Assembly (NCBI GenBank): GCA_023407175.1
Contig: JAEYMU010000004.1
Coordinates: 62,001 to 126,000, forward strand
DNA length: 64,000 nt
From: Bacillota bacterium
GTDB taxonomy: Bacteria > Bacillota_A > Clostridia > Lachnospirales > Lachnospiraceae
Reading direction: 5' to 3'
Shown here: in pieces, positions 15,974 through 23,488 of the stretch
Position numbering within the stretch: the stretch's first letter is position 1
How the letters are laid out: each line of letters begins with the position of its first letter
Translations under genes and position numbers: made by a program
The notes under the pieces: generated by a model
What the model was told of the DNA's origin: nothing
Databases searched by the model: none
Seen by the model: the letters and a program-made list of their open reading frames with translations, nothing else

Positions 15974-15980
15974 CCTCCTC

Positions 15981-17705
15981 CTAATAATCCATAATCATCT
16001 CGTTTAAGGCTTTGCCTCCCGGTACAATCGGAAGTACATTTGCTTCTCTCTCTATAATGAATTCAATCACAGTCGGAGAAGTTTTATTACTTTTTGCAGC
16101 ACTGAAGGCCTGGTCAATATCCTCGGGCTTCTCAACACGGATTCCCCTGGCATCATAGCTTTCGGCAAGCCTTATAAAATCCGGAGTATATTTGGGGCAG
16201 CAAAGATCCCGGTTGCTGCAGTTTCTCTCACAGCTTCTGCGGTATCTTAAACAGGTGCTGGAATAGCGGCCCTGATAAAACATTTCCTGCCACTGACGCA
16301 CATTGCCCAGATATCCATTGTTGAAGATACAGATAATAATGGGAAGCTCCAGGCCTACCGCCGTAGCCATCTCCTGAATGTTCATCTGGATTCCCCCGTC
16401 TCCCGAGATGCAGATTACATCCTTCTGGGGATTTCCCAGCTTAGCCCCGATGGCGGCAGGAAAGCCGTAGCCCATAGTTCCCAGTCCCCCTGAGGTTATG
16501 AGCTGACGATTCTCATCCAGCTCGATATACTGTGTTGTCCAAAGCTGATTTTGCCCGACATCCGTTGTTATGATGGAATTTTTAAAGGTTTCATTTATTT
16601 TTCTAATGATAAGCTCAGGTGTCAGTCCCTCATATTTGTTCATCTGGATCGGATATTCCCTCTTCCATTCCTCGACGGACTCCCGCCACGACGAAATTTC
16701 CAGGGGTTCCGCCGTCTTAAGCATCATTTTCAGCGCATTCTTTGCATCGGCCACTACGGGGATATTAACCTTGATATTCCTTGATATGGAGGATGAGTCA
16801 ATATCTATGTGAATGATGGTTGCATTCTTTGCAAACTCACTGATTTTACCTGTAATTCTGTCATTGAAGCGGGTACCTATGGAGAAGAGCACGTCGCACT
16901 CACTGATGGCCCGGTTGGAGGCATAGTTGCCATGCATACCGATATTTCCAACATAATTCGGATGATTTGTTGCTATGGCTCCCTTACCCATAATGGTAGT
17001 AATGACCGGTACCCCAGTTAACTCGGTAAATTTGGTCAGTTCCTTGGAAGCCCTTGCTATATTTACACCACCGCCGATTAAAAGCACCGGTTTTTTTGCC
17101 GTTTTCAGCTCTTCCATAACTCTTTTGATCTGTCCGGCATGCACACTGTTATTTGGCTTATAGCCTCTGATTGCAATATTCTCTGGATACTGGTCATCTC
17201 CGTAGGCCTGCTGGATATCCTTCGGTATATCCACGACTACCGGCCCCGGCTTACCGGTTCTGGCGATATAGAAGGCCTTCTTGATGATATTCCCCAGCTC
17301 CTTCCGGTCACGTACGGTTACGGCATATTTGCAGATGCTGCGCGTAATTCCTACGATATCTACCTCCTGAAACGCATCATTGCCAATGAGATTTGTAGCT
17401 ACCTGGCCGGTAAAGCACACCAGCGGCACACTGTCAAAATTCGCCGTTGCTATTCCTGTTACCAGATTTGTCGCCCCCGGCCCGCTGGTAACCAGACAGA
17501 CTCCTACCCTTCCGGTGGAACGGGCATAGCCGTCCGCCGCATGGATCAATCCCTGTTCGTGTCTTGGAAGTATTACATCAATATCCGTATCCGCGTAGAG
17601 TGCATCAAATAAATCAATTGCCATCCCGCCGGGATAGCCAAATAAGGTATCTACCCCCTCTGCCTTTAGGGCCTTCACAAACAACTCTGTTCCTTTCATC
17701 TCCAT
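15981..17705 (-). CDS. ilvB: Acetolactate synthase large (catalytic) subunit
   Basis: A 574-aa thiamine-diphosphate enzyme that condenses pyruvate to acetolactate, or pyruvate plus 2-oxobutyrate to acetohydroxybutyrate. It has three TPP-enzyme domains: N-terminal with catalytic E50 in RHEQ, a central FAD-binding domain, and a C-terminal TPP/Mg site (GDGG 435-438 and NNGYLG about 462-467). An unusual insert at 485-503 holds five cysteines in a C-x6-C-x3-C-x5-CC pattern between the RYSSTCLR and TPDF segments. Such Cys-rich inserts occur, as I recall, in several clostridial IlvB proteins. GGAGG lies 7 nt before the start. Expression is controlled by the upstream T-box. Confidence 0.95.
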   Translation of the reverse strand: MEMKGTELFVKALKAEGVDTLFGYPGGMAIDLFDALYADTDIDVILPRHEQGLIHAADGYARSTGRVGVCLVTSGPGATNLVTGIATANFDSVPLVCFTGQVATNLIGNDAFQEVDIVGITRSICKYAVTVRDRKELGNIIKKAFYIARTGKPGPVVVDIPKDIQQAYGDDQYPENIAIRGYKPNNSVHAGQIKRVMEELKTAKKPVLLIGGGVNIARASKELTKFTELTGVPVITTIMGKGAIATNHPNYVGNIGMHGNYASNRAISECDVLFSIGTRFNDRITGKISEFAKNATIIHIDIDSSSISRNIKVNIPVVADAKNALKMMLKTAEPLEISSWRESVEEWKREYPIQMNKYEGLTPELIIRKINETFKNSIITTDVGQNQLWTTQYIELDENRQLITSGGLGTMGYGFPAAIGAKLGNPQKDVICISGDGGIQMNIQEMATAVGLELPIIICIFNNGYLGNVRQWQEMFYQGRYSSTCLRYRRSCERNCSNRDLCCPKYTPDFIRLAESYDARGIRVEKPEDIDQAFSAAKSNKTSPTVIEFIIEREANVLPIVPGGKALNEMIMDY

Positions 17706-17745
17706 ACCATAACCTCCATTTTCATTTTTTAAGTTCCTGTTGAAA

Positions 17746-18124
17746 TAAAAAAGCCCTAAGCTAAATTACTTTAGCTTAGGGCGAATATACAATCCGTGTT
17801 ACCACCTAATTTCAGCAGGAATTTTCTTATGTAGGGATATCTCTTATCCCTTAAATTAATTCCTTCTGCTCTCTGCCAGTACGGATATTATACCTCACTG
17901 ACAACATATATCTGGTCAGTACGGATATTACTATCGATACCGTTTTCCTTGTAACGGCGGAAACTCCGTTGAAGTCTACTGAAAGATTGCTCTTCGTTCG
18001 GTCCACTGCTCAGAGGCTACTTCCATATCATCTGAATAAAGATTTTCACCAACCATCTTCTCTCTGATAATCCGACTGATATGTACTTCTCCTCGTCATC
18101 GCTTTTCACAATATTCTCTTAGTT
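17746..18124 (-). ncRNA. T-box leader with valine (GUA) specifier, upstream of ilvB
   Basis: The minus strand shows a stem I with an AGUA/GAA internal-loop arrangement (AGAAGTA opposite GAAGTAG, closed by GAGG/CCTC and CATATCA/TGATATG). The codon after GAA is GUA at 18018-18020, a Val codon. The T-box core AGGTGGTAACACGG is at 17794-17807. A terminator stem of 12 or more bp (17753-17782) with a T-tract follows. Uncharged tRNA-Val binding should favour the antiterminator and switch on ilvBN when valine is short. Confidence 0.9.
17753..17782 (-). terminator. T-box terminator hairpin
   Basis: GCCCTAAGCTAAA and its complement fold with a very short loop, followed on the minus strand by six T residues. 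It competes with the antiterminator that uses the T-box sequence at 17794-17807. Confidence 0.9.
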
Positions 18125-18130
18125 TTAGCT

Positions 18131-18160
18131 ATTGTAGCATAGCCCCGGCTGTCCTGTCAA
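18131..18160 (-). promoter_or_regulatory. Promoter of the T-box / ilvBN transcript
   Basis: TTGACA (18155-18160), an 18-bp spacer and TACAAT (18131-18136) on the minus strand. Transcription would start near 18124, just ahead of T-box stem I. Confidence 0.8.
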
Positions 18161-18221
18161 CAAAAATTATTCCACTTCTTTTTCGAGTTATCCGGGTTAA
18201 CGCCCTTGTAAACCCATCATA

Positions 18222-18353
18222 CTACTCTTTATAATCCCCTGCGAAAAAGAAAATCCGAGGAAACTCAAACAAAACTTTGCCGTCTCTTTGTATGGGATAC
18301 TGTAATTTTATTTCCTTCAATACCTCTGCCAGGCCAATCTTCCAAAAGATCAC
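18222..18353 (-). CDS. Possible 43-aa small protein
   Basis: In the 18161-18474 gap, a GTG-initiated frame of 43 codons lies at a perfect Shine-Dalgarno sequence (AGGAGGTGATC). The GTG overlaps that sequence, which is not ideal; a TTG 7 nt beyond it would instead give a 26-aa peptide in another frame. The product would be aromatic- and Lys-rich and matches no family I know. The rest of this gap shows nothing else apart from an AT-rich upstream stretch. Confidence 0.22.
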   Translation of the reverse strand: MIFWKIGLAEVLKEIKLQYPIQRDGKVLFEFPRIFFFAGDYKE

Positions 18354-18474
18354 CTCCTGCCTATCAAAATTATTTCATACATTTCCCTATATGTAAAATA
18401 TATAACAGTCATACTTATTATAATCTGTAGTTATAGTATGATTTTTATTAGGCCTTTCCTGTCGGATAAAAAAA

Positions 18475-18501
18475 TGCCCCGAAAGTTTATTCTTCGGGGC
18501 A
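18475..18501 (-). terminator. Terminator after the YhgE/Pip gene
   Basis: TGCCCCGAA and TTCGGGGCA form a strong stem; on the minus strand a run of seven T residues follows. It lies about 25 nt after the YhgE/Pip stop codon. Confidence 0.9.
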
Positions 18502-18526
18502 CCTTTGTTTACAACCTTATTTATTT

Positions 18527-20848
18527 TTATTCAAACTGAACCGGCATTTGTACCTTTGCTTTCTCAGCCCTTCTGCCCTTGATTGCCGATAGCAGAATGG
18601 TCAAGGCCATAAATACGATAAGGATTGCCAGCAGCACCCCTCCGTTATACAATACCGCCTTGGTATCCGTATCTGTAATCGCCTGCTTAAACAGTGCTAC
18701 CGAATAGGTCATCGGCATATAGGGATACAATACGTTGAAAAGCTTTGGTACGGTTTCCATGGGGAAGGTTCCGCCGCAGGAGGTAAGCTGCAGGATCAAT
18801 AGTACTACGGATAGAAGCTTTCCTACACTCTTTAAATGAACCATCAAAAATTGAACAATTGCAATGAATACCATGGATACCAGGCATACTGACGCATAGA
18901 ACAGAAAGACATTATCAACCTCAAGGCCTAAACCAAACTGAACTACCAGAGCCAGGGCAATTGCCTGTGCAAAGCCGATAATCAGGAACATAAAGCTTCT
19001 TGCCAGCTTATGGTTTGATTCCCGGGATAGTATCTTGAATTTACCCTCTGTATCAAGATAGATACCTACGAATAATATTAATGCGCCCACCCAGAGGGAC
19101 AGGGACATAAAGTAGGGTGCGAAGGCGGTTCCATAATTAGCGATTGAGGTGACATTTTCCTGCTCAACGCTTACGGGCTCGGAAGCATATTCCGCAATAC
19201 CGTCCAGATTACCAAGCTGGCTGTTTGCATCGGTAAGAGCTGTATCCACTCCGTCCTTCGCCGAATTGATACCGTCATTTAACTCGCCTGTACCGCTTAA
19301 AAGCTGATCGGCTCCGTCCTTTAAATCTCCGGCCCCATCCTTTAAATTCTGGGCTCCGCTGTTTAAATCCTGTACTCCGCTGTTAAGCTTATTGGCTCCG
19401 CTGTCAAGGTCCTTTGCTCCGCTGCTTAAATCTGCTGCTCCAGCATTAAGCTGTGCAGTTGCAGCGGAAATATCTCCTGCGGCTGTATATAGCTGGCCGG
19501 TTGCCGTACTTAAATCTGATGCTCCTTCTTCAAGCGTATCCGCTCCTTCCGAAAGGCTTCCTGCTCCTTCCTGTAGCTGACCGATTCCGGCATCCAGTGA
19601 AGCCAGTGCTGTATTGAGCTCAGAAAGTCCTGTGGTTCCTTCATAAAGCTGCTCACTGCCGGCCGCAAGCCGCGCACTGGCTGTAGTGAGCTGGGGACCT
19701 GCCGCTTGCAGGGTTTTCAGACTTTGTGCTGCCGTGGGGTCCGACAGCTTGGCAATAAAGGCTGCAAAGGTCGGGTCCTTTAACAGGTCGGGATTTGCCT
19801 TCACATACTGCGCGAGAAAGCTGGAGGTGCTGTCAACCATTGAAATCAGCTGATCCACTCCCTGTGTATACTGTGTAAGACTGGTATCAAGGGTTTTGGT
19901 ACCCTCCGCAATTGTCTGGGCTCCGGTTGAAAGCTGCCCGATGCTTTCCGTCTTTTCTACCAGCTGAGCGCTTCCGGCCTTCACCTGGTCAATTCCTGTC
20001 TTAAGTGCTGCTGCTCCGTCTGCAAGTGTTTTGGTGCCGCCTGTTAGTGTGTCCACACCCTGCTTATAATCGCCGAATTTAGAATAGAAGGTTTTTGAGC
20101 CAGCTGCCAGGTCAGCACTTCCGCTTAGCAGGACCTTCGTCCCGTCAAGTAAGGTGCCCGTTCCATTCGCCAGTGATTTTGAACCGGCCAGTAAATCGGT
20201 AGTTCCGTCCGCCAGGGTTGCTGTTCCATCAAGGAGGGAATTTGTTCCGTTTGCCAGGGTACCCACTCCCTCCAGCAAATCGGAAGATCCGTTGCTTAAT
20301 TTGCCCAGACCATCCTGAAGCTCTGTCAGCTGGTCCGGTACCTCCTTTAGCTTATCTGCCAGTGTCTGGACGATTTCCTCATTAACAGAGGAACGGGTCT
20401 GCTCCTCTATCTCAAGGACTGCCCTGTTTAGAATCTGGCTGGCCAGAAAATTATGTTTTTCATTGGGCGAATACGTAATGGTTGCCGTCTGTTTCTCCCT
20501 GGTATCCGCTGAGGCTATTTTTTCTGAAAAATCCCCCGGTATTTCTATCATGGCATAATATTTGGTGCCCTGTGTTCCTTCATTGGCATCCTTTGCATCC
20601 GTAAATATAAATTTGAGGGAACCATCCTCCTTAAGCCGATCACACAGCTCCTGCCCAAGATTTCGCTCTGTCCCGTTTATCACGGCCCCCTGGTCACTGT
20701 TTACTACCGCCACCGGTAATGTCTCCAATTTGGAATAAGGGTCCCAGAATGCTCCCAGATAAAAATAACTGTAGAGAAAGGGGACAATAACGATGGCTAA
20801 AATTACAGCCAGACAATAAATCCTTCTTTTTGTGATTAATTTCTTCAT
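18527..20848 (-). CDS. YhgE/Pip family membrane protein
   Basis: A 773-aa protein of the phage-infection-protein/YhgE family, related to ABC-2 permeases and type VII-associated EsaA-like proteins. One membrane segment lies at about 10-30. A long extracellular part (about 40-580) follows, made from residue 170 on of many L-x-x-G repeats (LxDGxxxLxxG), predicted to form an extended coiled-coil/beta stalk. About five membrane segments lie in the last 180 residues. The family is linked to export of or sensitivity to phages, bacteriocins and lipids, with no agreed substrate. The start is the ATG at 20848, 5 nt after GGAGG. A GC hairpin (20862-20878) sits directly upstream. A TetR gene nearby probably controls it. 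Confidence 0.88.
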   Translation of the reverse strand: MKKLITKRRIYCLAVILAIVIVPFLYSYFYLGAFWDPYSKLETLPVAVVNSDQGAVINGTERNLGQELCDRLKEDGSLKFIFTDAKDANEGTQGTKYYAMIEIPGDFSEKIASADTREKQTATITYSPNEKHNFLASQILNRAVLEIEEQTRSSVNEEIVQTLADKLKEVPDQLTELQDGLGKLSNGSSDLLEGVGTLANGTNSLLDGTATLADGTTDLLAGSKSLANGTGTLLDGTKVLLSGSADLAAGSKTFYSKFGDYKQGVDTLTGGTKTLADGAAALKTGIDQVKAGSAQLVEKTESIGQLSTGAQTIAEGTKTLDTSLTQYTQGVDQLISMVDSTSSFLAQYVKANPDLLKDPTFAAFIAKLSDPTAAQSLKTLQAAGPQLTTASARLAAGSEQLYEGTTGLSELNTALASLDAGIGQLQEGAGSLSEGADTLEEGASDLSTATGQLYTAAGDISAATAQLNAGAADLSSGAKDLDSGANKLNSGVQDLNSGAQNLKDGAGDLKDGADQLLSGTGELNDGINSAKDGVDTALTDANSQLGNLDGIAEYASEPVSVEQENVTSIANYGTAFAPYFMSLSLWVGALILFVGIYLDTEGKFKILSRESNHKLARSFMFLIIGFAQAIALALVVQFGLGLEVDNVFLFYASVCLVSMVFIAIVQFLMVHLKSVGKLLSVVLLILQLTSCGGTFPMETVPKLFNVLYPYMPMTYSVALFKQAITDTDTKAVLYNGGVLLAILIVFMALTILLSAIKGRRAEKAKVQMPVQFE

Positions 20849-20861
20849 AGCTACCTCCATC

Positions 20862-20878
20862 AGCCGCGGAAAGCGGCT
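20862..20878 (-). promoter_or_regulatory. Hairpin directly before the YhgE/Pip ribosome binding site
   Basis: AGCCGC and GCGGCT pair around a 5-nt loop just 5' of GATGGAGG in the transcript. It may stabilise the mRNA end or tune ribosome access. Confidence 0.45.
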
Positions 20879-20946
20879 TAAATTGCGTATGTGTCTTTCC
20901 TTTTGCTTTTGTAGGGGAGTATATCACGCATTTTTTATGGTGTAAT

Positions 20947-21028
20947 TAGACAGAAATTTTTCCGTGTATAGTTTTTTGACAAAAAAAGAAACCTGCCTAA
21001 TTTTTAGACAGATTCCCTGTTTTGTCTA
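20947..21028. promoter_or_regulatory. Candidate TetR-operator region and plus-strand promoter
   Basis: TAGACA occurs at 20947-20952 and 21005-21010, and its inverse TGTCTA at 21023-21028; the last two form a dyad. TTGACA (20976-20981) and TAATTT (20998-21003), 16 bp apart, form a plus-strand promoter for the 82-aa gene. The YhgE/Pip gene diverges from here. The dyad is a plausible site for the TetR protein encoded at 21361. Confidence 0.45.
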
Positions 21029-21123
21029 TAGGAAGTAGCCCATACCCCCGCTATACTTAAAATAAAGCATTAAAATTATTCGGAATAAGCTTAAAACAGG
21101 CAGATTGAGCGAAGGAGGATACT

Positions 21124-21372
21124 ATGCTTCTTAACGGTAAACTAAAACGGGTTGCTTTACTGGCAGCGGTTGACATCTGCTTAAAAAAAACAAATCTTTC
21201 TCCAAAGCGCTGTACCAGAAATTTGATTGAACTGGGTGCTTCCGCATATCCCGGCAAATTATCGGAAGCAGGGCGGAATGAATTGTACCGCAAGCTGCTA
21301 AGCTTAATTGCAGCGGGAGACCTCTCCGGTGCCAAAGCTTTATTTTCCTCCGCCTTCTTTTCAGAGGTCTGA
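21124..21372 (+). CDS. Orphan 82-aa protein between yhgE and tetR genes
   Basis: An 82-aa soluble, basic, Leu/Ala-rich protein with no motif I recognise; it contains one CLKKTNLSPKRC segment. AGGAGG lies 6 nt before the ATG and a promoter-like TTGACA/TAATTT is upstream, so I think it is translated. It is divergent from the YhgE/Pip gene, and its 3' end overlaps the convergent TetR gene by 12 nt. The composition suggests a small helical protein. It may be a lineage-specific accessory of the YhgE system; function unknown. Confidence 0.65.
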   Translation: MLLNGKLKRVALLAAVDICLKKTNLSPKRCTRNLIELGASAYPGKLSEAGRNELYRKLLSLIAAGDLSGAKALFSSAFFSEV

Positions 21373-21945
21373 CTCACCTTTGTATTTCTCCATATAACGG
21401 GCCGTTGCAAATTTCTCTGTACCATAGGCAAGGTTTTTAATCTGCGCCGTTATATATTCCGGGCTTTCCTTCATTCCATGAATGGCCCAGGCTGTAATTG
21501 TTCCCGTCATTCCAAAGGCATAAAATTCCGCGATGAAGCGGATTTCGTTCTCTTCCATTGTTGTGTTCTTTGCAATTTTACCGATAATGTCACAAAAAAG
21601 CTCGGTAACTACCTTAATCAAATATTCCTCAAATTCATTTTTCACGGAAGCCTTCAGCGTATTGATATAAAAATAATCCTCTGACTTCATCCTTTTTAGC
21701 ATCTGCTGCACCTTATCCAGACTATTTTCATAGGTAAGGTCATCAATTATGTTTGATATGATGTCATTATAATAAATCCAATTTACCAGCTCGTATTTAT
21801 CTTGAAAATGATAATAAAAGGTCTGTCTGTTCAATCCGCAGGCCACCGTTATATCGGATACTGTTATTTTATCAAAGCTCTTCTTCCTGGTAAGCTCCTT
21901 CATTCCTTCTGCAATGGCCTTTTTAGTAATCAAAGAATCTGACAT
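21361..21945 (-). CDS. TetR family transcriptional regulator
   Basis: A 194-aa regulator. The N-terminal helix-turn-helix is clear: FDKITVSDITVACGLNRQTFYYHF at about 22-45, with the family-typical TFYYHF recognition end, followed by YELVNWIYY. The C-terminal ligand domain resembles the DhaS/TetR_C_8 group. Proteins of this group start with SxITKKAIAEGMKEL, so I use the ATG at 21945; in-frame ATGs also exist at 21975 and 21996, none with a strong ribosome binding site. It probably represses the nearby YhgE/Pip gene and/or the 82-aa gene, whose 3' end it overlaps convergently. Confidence 0.85.
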   Translation of the reverse strand: MSDSLITKKAIAEGMKELTRKKSFDKITVSDITVACGLNRQTFYYHFQDKYELVNWIYYNDIISNIIDDLTYENSLDKVQQMLKRMKSEDYFYINTLKASVKNEFEEYLIKVVTELFCDIIGKIAKNTTMEENEIRFIAEFYAFGMTGTITAWAIHGMKESPEYITAQIKNLAYGTEKFATARYMEKYKGESDL

Positions 21946-22044
21946 GCTGTCACTGCCTTTCCCGTATTTATCCATTGTAAAACCATACCTAATCATATAC
22001 CATTCTTTTTCATTTGGCTATAGTCTTTCTCAGATTTTGTCTCA

Positions 22045-23337
22045 TTAGTTCAGAAGCGTTTCTATCTCATATTGAGAATTCACAATCACCCATAGCTGGG
22101 GATAATAGTTCATAATATTCCAGATTCCTACTCCCCGAAAGCCGTTCTCCATTATCAGCCCCATAATCGCATCGATTGTTCTTGCATCAATAAACCATAC
22201 CATATGCTGCACCGGTATACCGCTTCTATAGTCCACATATCTGAAATATGGATTTTGTGCCACCTCATCAAACTGGATTACCGCTCCGACCTCTCCCGCC
22301 AGGGTAATTGCCGAATCAAGCGTAAGTGAATTTGCTTTGGTTTCACCGATAATATAGGGCAGCTCCCAGTCATAGCCGATGATCGGTATTCCAATTTCTA
22401 TCTTTTCCGGCGGTATCATGGTAATAATATACTTAAGAAACTGCCTTAACCGGTTCAGTGATACTACCGGCCCCGGAGGGCCAAAGGAATATCCCCAGTT
22501 ATAATTGAGCAGGATTACCCCATCTACCATTGTTATAATGTTTGTAAAGTCTACTTTTTCAAAGGTTATCTGATCCTCCTCAATTAAGAAATTCTCTGAT
22601 ATCGTAATAAATACCAGATAACCCTCCTGCTTCAGACGTTCATATATTTTTCGAATGAACTTCTCATAGGCCTGACTGTTACTTGTATTTATAAATTGAA
22701 AGGTGATATTCACTCCATAATAGCCCTTTCTGCGTAAAAGCCTGAGCATATTATTTATATAATTATCAGTAACATTCTCATCATTTACTACCTGATAGGA
22801 AATATCAGAATCTCCCCTGCCCTGCTCTGTCATGGTAGACAGCATCATAATTGGTACGACACGAAATTCCCTGGCAGCCGTAATAATTTTTGTATCATTA
22901 ACCGGGAGAATTTCCCCTCCATAGGTAGTTCTATTTCCAAAAACAGATAAATAGGTCAAAAACGGCAGCGTTCTTCGAAGGGTCGCTGTATCAATAAAGT
23001 AATTGGCATAACCGTCCGCCGTTATTTTTCCATTTTTATTGCCATAGGAAATGATCAGTTCCTCTCCCGGATAGATATAGTTGCGGTCTGACAGATACGG
23101 ATTATTCCTTAGCAGCTGCTGCAGGGTTATTCCATTCTTCTCGGCGATTTGAAGCAGCGTATCCCCTTCCTGTACGATATAGGTCTGTGCCGGATACGCT
23201 ACAACCAAAGCTTCTCCTTCAACTAAAACTCTGGTTATATTCAAACCGTTATCCTGTACAAATCTCTCCGCCGGAATTCCATATTCCTCCGCTATAGATG
23301 CTACGGTATCCCCAGGCTGCACGATATGAATAATCAT
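22045..23337 (-). CDS. LysM-GH18 protein, catalytic acids missing (spore-type)
   Basis: A 430-aa protein with two N-terminal LysM domains (about 1-46 and 52-97) for peptidoglycan or chitin binding and a GH18 domain (about 105-425), like spore cortex-lytic SleL/YaaH. There is no signal peptide, as is usual for spore-coat enzymes. In the GH18 active-site motif, normally G-x-x-G-V-x-I-D-x-E, it reads GYYGVNITFQF (205-215): Thr212 and Gln214 replace the catalytic Asp and Glu. It is therefore probably a binding protein or a dead hydrolase. A paralog at 34307-35581 is also degenerate. Upstream CATATGATA resembles a mother-cell sigma-E/K -10 element. Confidence 0.85.
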   Translation of the reverse strand: MIIHIVQPGDTVASIAEEYGIPAERFVQDNGLNITRVLVEGEALVVAYPAQTYIVQEGDTLLQIAEKNGITLQQLLRNNPYLSDRNYIYPGEELIISYGNKNGKITADGYANYFIDTATLRRTLPFLTYLSVFGNRTTYGGEILPVNDTKIITAAREFRVVPIMMLSTMTEQGRGDSDISYQVVNDENVTDNYINNMLRLLRRKGYYGVNITFQFINTSNSQAYEKFIRKIYERLKQEGYLVFITISENFLIEEDQITFEKVDFTNIITMVDGVILLNYNWGYSFGPPGPVVSLNRLRQFLKYIITMIPPEKIEIGIPIIGYDWELPYIIGETKANSLTLDSAITLAGEVGAVIQFDEVAQNPYFRYVDYRSGIPVQHMVWFIDARTIDAIMGLIMENGFRGVGIWNIMNYYPQLWVIVNSQYEIETLLN

Positions 23338-23425
23338 GAAAATCCTCTTTTAATCCATTTGCTATTATCATATGACAGAAAAATTTTTTTCATACCGAAA
23401 CACCCTTTTATCTCAATTAATATAG

Positions 23426-23458
23426 AAAAAGGCCATCCCAATGTGAAATGGGACGGCC
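23426..23458 (-). terminator. Terminator of the VTC / DUF4956 / lipoprotein operon
   Basis: GGCC-TCCCA and TGGGA-GGCC pair around an 8-nt loop; five T residues follow on the minus strand. Confidence 0.85.
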
Positions 23459-23488
23459 CCTTCTTCCTGTTAAGCATTTATTTTTCCG

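Noticed and set aside
18340..18362. GATCACCTCCT on the plus strand, as at the 3' end of 16S rRNA
   Set aside because: No other 16S sequence is next to it; it is the complement of a strong ribosome binding site on the minus strand.
19392..19580. Plus-strand open frame within the YhgE/Pip gene
   Set aside because: It is produced by the repetitive LxxG coding sequence on the other strand; no ribosome binding site.
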